Virus record (IMG/VR): IMGVR_UViG_3300022929_000034
Coordinates: 1-54,446 of that record
From: a virus
Strand: one strand, 5' to 3'
Length of the DNA: 54,446 nt
The position numbers and the translations under genes were made by a program. Position 1 is the first letter of the stretch. Every line of letters begins with the position of its first letter. This document shows, in pieces, positions 49,234 to 54,446 of this stretch. The notes beneath the pieces are model-generated. The model saw only the letters and a program-made list of their open reading frames with translations, was not told the origin of the DNA and did not search any database.

Positions 49234-49806
49234 TTAGATTGCGTTGATGGTGGCAACAAACTGCGACCGGCTGATTTGCACCTGCACGGTTGTGTAGGCG
49301 TCACCCCAAGCGTTATCCACGCCTTGGTACAGACCAATGATGCGCATATCGCCCACGGCGCTAGAACCAGCCAGCGTTGTGGAGATGGTTGCGGCAGACA
49401 GGCCAGTGGTGGTGGAGCCAGCAGTGATGTTGGTGAAGTTAGCCTGATCTCCGATGGAGGTCTGAGCCAACGAGCCATCAGCTTGGATGTCGTACACGAT
49501 GTTGGGGTCGCTGTAGTAATAAGCTACGCACGAACCAGTGATGTACGCGGTGGATGCGGGCCAGTAATTGGACACGCGGCGACGGCCAGTGGTATCAGTC
49601 CACTCCACACCAGCAAACGCGCCTTGGTAGGCGCTGCCAGCAGTGGCGACGATAATCACGCCGGAGCTGTTCAGGGCTACCGGTTGACCTTTCAAAATAT
49701 TCGACGAATACGTCGACAGAATACCGTCCGTCAGCGCCACAGCCCGATCCAGTCCCGAAGGATGGAAAGAAGGACGCAAACCAAACGGAGTAGAGGTTGC
49801 ACTCAT
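49234..49806 (-). CDS. capsid decoration protein candidate
   Basis: 190 residues. MSATSTPFGLRPSFHPSGLD and GQPVALNSSGVIIVATAGSA, then TAYITGSCVAYYYSDPNIVY, form a beta-rich protein typical of the gene just upstream of many podovirus capsid genes. A decoration or stabilising role is likely. Confidence 0.7.
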   Translation of the reverse strand: MSATSTPFGLRPSFHPSGLDRAVALTDGILSTYSSNILKGQPVALNSSGVIIVATAGSAYQGAFAGVEWTDTTGRRRVSNYWPASTAYITGSCVAYYYSDPNIVYDIQADGSLAQTSIGDQANFTNITAGSTTTGLSAATISTTLAGSSAVGDMRIIGLYQGVDNAWGDAYTTVQVQISRSQFVATINAI

Positions 49807-49821
49807 ATAAAACTCCTTGAA

Positions 49822-50370
49822 TTAACCGGTAAAAACCGGCGCTCGGTTGGGTTGCTGCGCAAAGTTCCCCAAACCGTCACCCTCAACTCCAACCAGCGAT
49901 TTCCCGCGACTGTCCCGTGCGCCCTGTAGATTTTCCACTTGAACGCGGATTTTTTCTTCCTCGTCCTGTGGCATATCGTGGTGCATGTGCGTCATGATCT
50001 CTTGGAAGACATCCATCGGCAGTTTGAACAGCAACATCTCGTTGCATGATATGAAGCCAACATGCTCACCGGATTTCACGCGATATTCTTCGTAACCGGG
50101 TATCTCTTCAGACTTAACTGGAACGTACCCGAGGCGCATCCGTTTATCGATGGAATCGTAGCTGTTGGTTGTTGAGAGCCAGCAAAGATGCCAACCGTCA
50201 AGGTTGGGCAATTTGGGCAATGCGGATTGTGTCCATTCTTCGCTCCACATCTTGCGACGTTCCTGCGTTGAGATGAACTTTTCTTCAGGGGCTGCCCGGC
50301 TGCCGTCCTCGTTTGCACGAGTTTCGCGCGTACCGGTTCCTAGAGATTTTTTGAGACGTGATTCGGCCAT
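49822..50370 (-). CDS. hypothetical head-module protein
   Basis: 182 residues, starting MAESRLKKSLGTGTRETRAN. SALPKLPNLDGWHLCWLSTT and GYVPVKSEEIPGYEEYRVKS are conserved-looking. No domain recognised. Lies between the scaffold and decoration genes, so it is probably a head or assembly protein. Confidence 0.65.
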   Translation of the reverse strand: MAESRLKKSLGTGTRETRANEDGSRAAPEEKFISTQERRKMWSEEWTQSALPKLPNLDGWHLCWLSTTNSYDSIDKRMRLGYVPVKSEEIPGYEEYRVKSGEHVGFISCNEMLLFKLPMDVFQEIMTHMHHDMPQDEEEKIRVQVENLQGARDSRGKSLVGVEGDGLGNFAQQPNRAPVFTG

Positions 50371-50372
50371 GA

Positions 50373-51332
50373 TTAGTTACTCCGTTGGGTTGTTCGTGCT
50401 TGCTCTGCGTATCGCTTGATCATCTTTGCGCGCTTTTCGGGGTTGTCCCACATGCCCGCGTCCTTCATCGCACGCACTTGTTCAGCGGTGAGAGTGAAAG
50501 TACGGTTTGTGCCCCCGTATGCGGCTGATGCTTCGCGTCCTGAGCTTCCCACGGTGTTCCTTGGAGTCCTGTTAGGTGAATCACGTCGGTCTGACGATTC
50601 ATTATACCTATGGGGAAGCCGTTTCTGCAAGCGGGAGTCCAATTCGTCCCAATAATCGGCCGTTCCGGGGTTCCAGCCCTCTTTTACAAGGTCCTCGTCA
50701 ATCACTTTGGCGATCCGGCTGTCGGTGTCGGACAGATCGGGCTTGTACCAGCCGTTTCGGTCGATCCACTGGGCGGCGTGACGCTGTACACCGGGGTCAA
50801 TCCGGGGTCTGTCGTCCGTTGGGCGGTCTGCTTGGTGCTTTAGGCGGCCCAACTGCTCCACTTTTTGCCGGGCGTCGTACAGGGCCTCCTGAGCGGCCAC
50901 TGCGGCTTCCCCGTCGCCTGCTGTGGTGGCCTCGGCCAGCTTCATCCGGTGGTATTCCACCCGAACCTGCTCGTCGTCAATAGCTTTTTCCAATCTAGCC
51001 ATGTCCGCGCCCTGCGTGCGACGCTCAACTTGGGACAGCCGGTTGGCCATTTCCTCGTTCTGGCGTTGCAGGTGCTGCAGGCGGACGTCTTTTTCCTCGT
51101 TGGTCTTGCGAATCAGGTCCTTTTTGGACCGGCGACGGGCGCGTCGGGCGGCCCGAACGGCGTCCGAATCGTCCGGGTGGTCCTCGTCCCCTGCATCGTC
51201 GCGTGTATCGTTACGCGATACAGGTTCATCATTGTCGTCGTGGGGCAGCAGGTTTTCCGGCAGCTCGACTGTGGCGGTGCCGTCACCGCTTTCCTGCACG
51301 AACAACGGTTCTTCTTTAGCTTGTGTGGCCAT
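50373..51332 (-). CDS. scaffolding protein
   Basis: 319 residues. Acidic N-terminus (VELPENLLPHDDNDEPVSRN), then a basic Arg-rich segment (AVRAARRARRRSKKDLIRKT) and a long coiled coil (NEEMANRLSQVERRTQGADM, VEYHRMKLAEATTAGDGEAA). The C-terminus is disordered and basic. Charge pattern and position between portal and capsid genes are typical for a scaffold. Confidence 0.75.
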   Translation of the reverse strand: MATQAKEEPLFVQESGDGTATVELPENLLPHDDNDEPVSRNDTRDDAGDEDHPDDSDAVRAARRARRRSKKDLIRKTNEEKDVRLQHLQRQNEEMANRLSQVERRTQGADMARLEKAIDDEQVRVEYHRMKLAEATTAGDGEAAVAAQEALYDARQKVEQLGRLKHQADRPTDDRPRIDPGVQRHAAQWIDRNGWYKPDLSDTDSRIAKVIDEDLVKEGWNPGTADYWDELDSRLQKRLPHRYNESSDRRDSPNRTPRNTVGSSGREASAAYGGTNRTFTLTAEQVRAMKDAGMWDNPEKRAKMIKRYAEQARTTQRSN

Positions 51333-51341
51333 GGTATCTCC

Positions 51342-51797
51342 TTAGACGTAGGCTTTGAACGACAACGGGTTGTCGGTGACCTTGGCGATCAGCTCGTGAT
51401 CGTTGATGGTCATGAATAGGACTGGATTCAGGTCGCCGTTTTCCTCGTTGGTGGCTGGCCGCTCCCAGCGGTCTCCGCCCCAACGCGGCACGCGGACATA
51501 GTCCCCGACTTCCGCCCAGCTTCCTTCAGGCCACGACGCCATGGTGTCCTTGTTCTTGAACGCCAGCGGGCCAATGGACACGACCTTGCCGATCATGTTG
51601 TTCCATTTTTCGTTTTCCTTGGTTTCTTCCACCAAGATGATCTTGCCTGCGTTCTTTTTGATGCGACGTAGCTGGACGACTACTCGGCCACCGTAGGGCG
51701 CTTGGCCCGGTCGCACGTCAGGAAATGCCCACGCCAGCTCTGCCGGGTCGGCCTCCGTCTGATCCCCGCTCACCACGGGGATTGGTTTTTCACTCAT
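51342..51797 (-). CDS. GroES-like co-chaperonin protein
   Basis: 151 residues. YGGRVVVQLRRIKKNAGKII and IGKVVSIGPLAFKNKDTMAS resemble the Cpn10 fold; VGDYVRVPRWGGDRWERPAT would be the closing strands. Phage versions help fold the capsid with the host GroEL. It sits between the portal-side small genes and the scaffold. Lacks an exact canonical mobile loop, so activity is inferred. Confidence 0.72.
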   Translation of the reverse strand: MSEKPIPVVSGDQTEADPAELAWAFPDVRPGQAPYGGRVVVQLRRIKKNAGKIILVEETKENEKWNNMIGKVVSIGPLAFKNKDTMASWPEGSWAEVGDYVRVPRWGGDRWERPATNEENGDLNPVLFMTINDHELIAKVTDNPLSFKAYV

Positions 51798-51799
51798 AC

Positions 51800-51812
51800 T
51801 AACTCCTAGTTA
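51800..51812. promoter_or_regulatory. third TAAC-N5-GTTA palindrome
   Basis: TAACTCCTAGTTA overlaps the ribosome binding site (AGGAG on the minus strand) of the GroES-like gene, ending 3 bases before the ATG. It may be a regulatory site or a coincidence with the Shine-Dalgarno sequence. Confidence 0.3.
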
Positions 51813-51873
51813 CACAAACCATATTTCAGGTTCAACATGCGCATATTTCAGCGCGGCTTAGGGCCTCGCGGCC

Positions 51874-52044
51874 TTATTCGTTCTCGGCGAGTTTTGAGTT
51901 CAAGCTATCCATTACCCACTGCAGGCCCTGATACTCGCCAACCAGCCGGTTGTACGCGTCATAGTGGCCCACAGGGTTATCCACCAGCGACAGCCGGATC
52001 TCGGCTTGCCGCTGTTTAAGCATATGGATTAGGTCTGATATCAC
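51874..52044 (-). CDS. small head-module protein
   Basis: 56 residues. The GTG start overlaps the previous TGA as GTGA; an internal ATG at codon 8 is an alternative. MISDLIHMLKQRQAEIRLSL and GEYQGLQWVMDSLNSKLAEN are helical, like small phage proteins placed after portals. Function unknown. Confidence 0.7.
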   Translation of the reverse strand: MISDLIHMLKQRQAEIRLSLVDNPVGHYDAYNRLVGEYQGLQWVMDSLNSKLAENE

Positions 52045-52205
52045 TTATTCTTCTTAGCAACGTGGCTCAGGCCACCGGCTGGTTTGGCCGAGGACTTGCT
52101 GTCGCCCTTGGCTTGCATGGTCTGGCCCGTAAGGGGCACGCCCATAGCCATACGCTTGTGCTGGGGCACTAGCACGCTCTTTTGTTCTGCATCACTGGTT
52201 GCCAT
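52041..52205 (-). CDS. small basic protein after the portal
   Basis: 54 residues: MATSDAEQKSVLVPQHKRMA, ending AGGLSHVAKKNK. The start lies 14 bases inside the portal 3' end, so it is probably coupled to portal translation. Short, basic and disordered. Function unknown. Confidence 0.65.
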   Translation of the reverse strand: MATSDAEQKSVLVPQHKRMAMGVPLTGQTMQAKGDSKSSAKPAGGLSHVAKKNK

Positions 52206-54446
52206 TGGGTACTCCTTGGGCTGGGGGTTGCGCGGCGGGTGCCGCAGGTTGAGCCATCTGCTGGATAGTCTCGTGGGTTAATTTGGCGTTCTCGATAGCG
52301 ACCTTGGTGTCGTTGTCCATCTTGTGCTTGGTGATGTCCGCTTGCATCTGCTGGACATCGATCTGCACGTCCTGCTGGTCCCGGGCGGCCTTGCGCTGGG
52401 TCTCGGCCATGGCGGTGTCCTTGACAACCTGCGCGTCGGGCGGGAGCTGCGGTGGCGGCATGCCCTGCTGCAGCATCTGCTGGAGCTGCTGAATCTGCGG
52501 CAGGATCTGCGAGAACACCTGCTGGCTGTCCAGCGCGACGTGCTGGCCGACGGTGGCGTAGAGCTGGTCGATGATGCCGGTCAGCTTGGGGTTGTCGTAG
52601 TCGGTCACCGGCTTGCCGCCGCGCAGGTTGGACACGTAGCCGTTCATGCGGTTCAAGTACCACAGGGTCATGTGCTGCTTGATGTGCTCGATGCAGTTGG
52701 GCAGGAACTGCGGGGCAATGAACGGGTTTGCACCAAACGACGGGTCCATGGCGAACATCAGGTGGCCTTGGATGTGCGCCAGATGGTCCTGCTGCATGTA
52801 GGCATAGGACGGGCGACCGATTGACATGGCCGCGTTCTCGTCGGCCAGCGTGCGCTGCTCGGGCGCGGGCACGTCCTTCATCAGCTCGGATATGTTCGGG
52901 ATCTTGATCTGCTTCAGGAAGCGCTCTTCCACGGCCTTGGCGTTGTACAGCTCGGGGTGCGCGTCCGCCCGTTGCAGCACGGCCTGCATCTGGGCCATGC
53001 GCTGGGTCTCGGAGAAGATGTGCGGGTCGGACACCGGGATGACGTCGGTGTTGCGCTCAAAGTCGTTACGCTCAATCTCCAGATCTTGGACGATCTCGCC
53101 CTTGCGCATCTCATCAAAGTGCCAACGGTTCAGGCGGCACAGGACCTTGATAAGGCGGGCTTGCGACTGGTGCAGGCGGGCGTGGATGGCCGAGTAGACC
53201 GCCGCGCCTTGCTCAATCAGCGCCTGCGTGGTGCCCACCGGGGCGTTGCTGGTGACGTCTGCGATCTTTTCTTCGCTGGTGGTCACTACCCCCTTGGCCG
53301 CGTTGTCCAGCCAGCCCAGCAACTCAAAGAGCACCTGCGACGGCGGGTTGAACGGCATGGGCATGGCGATCTTGCGGATGTCGTCCACGCCGGGCGCGCC
53401 TTCGATCTCGGCAACCTGCGTCACCTCGATCTGCTGGGTCTGTCCGCTGATCTTTGCGCCCTTGAGCTTCAGCATGGTCGCGGCGTTGTTGATGTGCGCA
53501 GAGTCCAACAGCGCGCGCAGGGCACCGGTCAAAGCCGCAGAGAGCCCGCCAATCAGGTGCGGCAGGCCGATGGCGTACGCACCGCGCCACGGGATGAACT
53601 TGAACTCGATGATCCAATCGAGCTTGGTCATCGTGTCGTCGCCCTCTTCCCAGTTGCGGTACAGGCCGATGACCTCAGAGCTCTGCTCGTCCACCATCAT
53701 GATGTACGGGGCCATCTCGCCTTTGGTTTCCTTGTCGTCGTCAAACTCCAAGAACACGTAGATGTGGTAGACCTTGCGCAGGCCGTCGTCATTGTCTTGG
53801 AACTGCTTGCCCTCGATCTTGTCGTTGGCCTTTTGCGGGCGGCTCTGCTCGGGCTCTTGGCCGCTGGTCAGGTTGGAGCCGCCGACGTACATGCCGCTGG
53901 CCACGCGCCGGTTGTATTCCCACTCGGTGATCTCGTGGACCTCGGCCGCGCGTTGGGCGGTGTAAAAGTTGGTGGCCGCAAACGGCAAAATGATTCTGTC
54001 GATGGGCAAGAATTCGACGGTCGGACGTTTCTTCTGCTCGTCGTACCAGATCTTCAGGAACTGCGATCCGCCCAGTGGTAACTGGGTCAGCATCTGTTCC
54101 TGCTCGTCGCGGAACTCTTCGATCTGCTCGGTAATCTGCCAGTTCAGGAAGTCACGCTTGCGCTCGGCCCGTTGGGTCTTTAGGTCGTCGACCTCGCCGA
54201 TGATCTTGGTGCGGACCGGGCCGTCCGGTGGGAATAGTTCCTTGATGGCACGGGATGCAAAGTCCACGCAGCCCTCGGCCATGACCGGATGCACCACCTT
54301 GGATGCGCCGTAGAAGTTGGCCCCGCCGGGTGCGTCCTTGCCTAGCCCGGTGCGCTTCATGCCCTCCTCGTACTGCTTGTCGCGCTCCTCACGGGCGTTT
54401 TTGTCCTTGTCCAGCAGATTGACGTAGCGCATGCCCAAGCTGTTCA
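52192..54446 (-). CDS. portal protein, main part (continues at the left end)
   Basis: About 750 residues of the ~815-residue portal; the N-terminus lies at 1-341. AIKELFPPDGPVRTKIIGEV, FYTAQRAAEVHEITEWEYNR, WIIEFKFIPWRGAYAIGLPH and VTTSEEKIADVTSNAPVGTT are characteristic of portals of short-tailed phages. Residues near the C-terminus (QIQQLQQMLQQGMPPPQLPP) form a Gln-rich tail. The portal is the DNA entry and exit ring at one capsid vertex and binds the terminase and adaptor. Confidence 0.92.
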   Translation of the reverse strand, partial: NSLGMRYVNLLDKDKNAREERDKQYEEGMKRTGLGKDAPGGANFYGASKVVHPVMAEGCVDFASRAIKELFPPDGPVRTKIIGEVDDLKTQRAERKRDFLNWQITEQIEEFRDEQEQMLTQLPLGGSQFLKIWYDEQKKRPTVEFLPIDRIILPFAATNFYTAQRAAEVHEITEWEYNRRVASGMYVGGSNLTSGQEPEQSRPQKANDKIEGKQFQDNDDGLRKVYHIYVFLEFDDDKETKGEMAPYIMMVDEQSSEVIGLYRNWEEGDDTMTKLDWIIEFKFIPWRGAYAIGLPHLIGGLSAALTGALRALLDSAHINNAATMLKLKGAKISGQTQQIEVTQVAEIEGAPGVDDIRKIAMPMPFNPPSQVLFELLGWLDNAAKGVVTTSEEKIADVTSNAPVGTTQALIEQGAAVYSAIHARLHQSQARLIKVLCRLNRWHFDEMRKGEIVQDLEIERNDFERNTDVIPVSDPHIFSETQRMAQMQAVLQRADAHPELYNAKAVEERFLKQIKIPNISELMKDVPAPEQRTLADENAAMSIGRPSYAYMQQDHLAHIQGHLMFAMDPSFGANPFIAPQFLPNCIEHIKQHMTLWYLNRMNGYVSNLRGGKPVTDYDNPKLTGIIDQLYATVGQHVALDSQQVFSQILPQIQQLQQMLQQGMPPPQLPPDAQVVKDTAMAETQRKAARDQQDVQIDVQQMQADITKHKMDNDTKVAIENAKLTHETIQQMAQPAAPAAQPPAQGVPNGNQ
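54299..54446. repeat. terminal overlap, right copy
   Basis: Matches 1-148 with two mismatches (54299, 54320). See the left copy. Confidence 0.9.

Noticed and set aside
52957-54081. 374-codon plus-strand open frame opposite the portal
   Set aside because: Antisense to the portal, no recognisable domain, shadow composition.
52192-54438. Portal start at the TTG at 54438
   Set aside because: The gene continues in frame across the joined ends to an ATG at 341 with a coupled start.
1-54446. tRNA genes, CRISPR arrays, integrase and attachment sites
   Set aside because: I looked for cloverleaf-like stretches, regular direct repeats with spacers and tyrosine or serine recombinase motifs and saw none. 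A dedicated tRNA scan was not possible.

Overview
The window is a nearly complete, circularly closing genome of a tailed double-stranded DNA phage, most likely a podovirus. The first 148 bases repeat the last 148 (two mismatches), and one portal gene runs across the junction, so the unit genome is about 54.3 kb. There is no tail tape-measure, tail sheath, integrase, phage RNA polymerase, tRNA or CRISPR signal that I can see. The portal, the gp10-like hub and the large internal proteins suggest a short-tailed phage of the P22/SU10 kind. The high GC content and the families of small genes suggest a freshwater betaproteobacterial (Burkholderiales) host; this is inference.

Layout. (1) Positions 1-8525, minus strand: small and large terminase, then three large multidomain proteins resembling 'polyvalent' phage proteins with ART-like domains, then the portal N-terminus. 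(2) 8750-13450, minus: small early genes, a DUF932 protein and a PrimPol-helicase, with a striking TGAAGC repeat cluster at 11.25-11.36 kb. (3) 13554-17400, minus: sixteen small genes packed with overlapping stop/start codons, ending in a YdaS/Cro-like regulator and a zinc-ribbon protein. (4) 17556-24755, plus: replication and recombination genes (DUF2800 nuclease-like, DUF2815 ssDNA-binding, family A DNA polymerase, VRR-NUC, SNF2-like helicase), with a second Cro-like regulator on the opposite strand at 24.2-24.4 kb. (5) 24738-31940, minus: internal/ejection-type proteins, one with an M15-like peptidase motif. (6) 31937-35824: hub, fibre-like and adaptor proteins. (7) 35834-37748: lysis cassette (GH108 endolysin, several small membrane proteins). 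(8) 37745-42347: tail fibres, including a duplicated glycine-rich adhesin. (9) 42347-45973: small virion-linked proteins. (10) 46017-54446: glycine-lysine-rich protein, structural protein, major capsid, decoration candidate, scaffold, GroES-like protein and portal.

How it fits together: the plus-strand module copies DNA; the minus-strand early modules supply primase-helicase and regulators; the late minus-strand block, read from about 52 kb down to 24.7 kb and across the junction from 8.5 kb to the portal, builds, packages and releases virions. The most unusual signal is a short 'xGGx[V/I]' motif that recurs in at least seven proteins and falls between the domains of the 1007-residue polyvalent-like protein. 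A shared TAAC-N5-GTTA palindrome in promoter spacers suggests a small repressor regulon.
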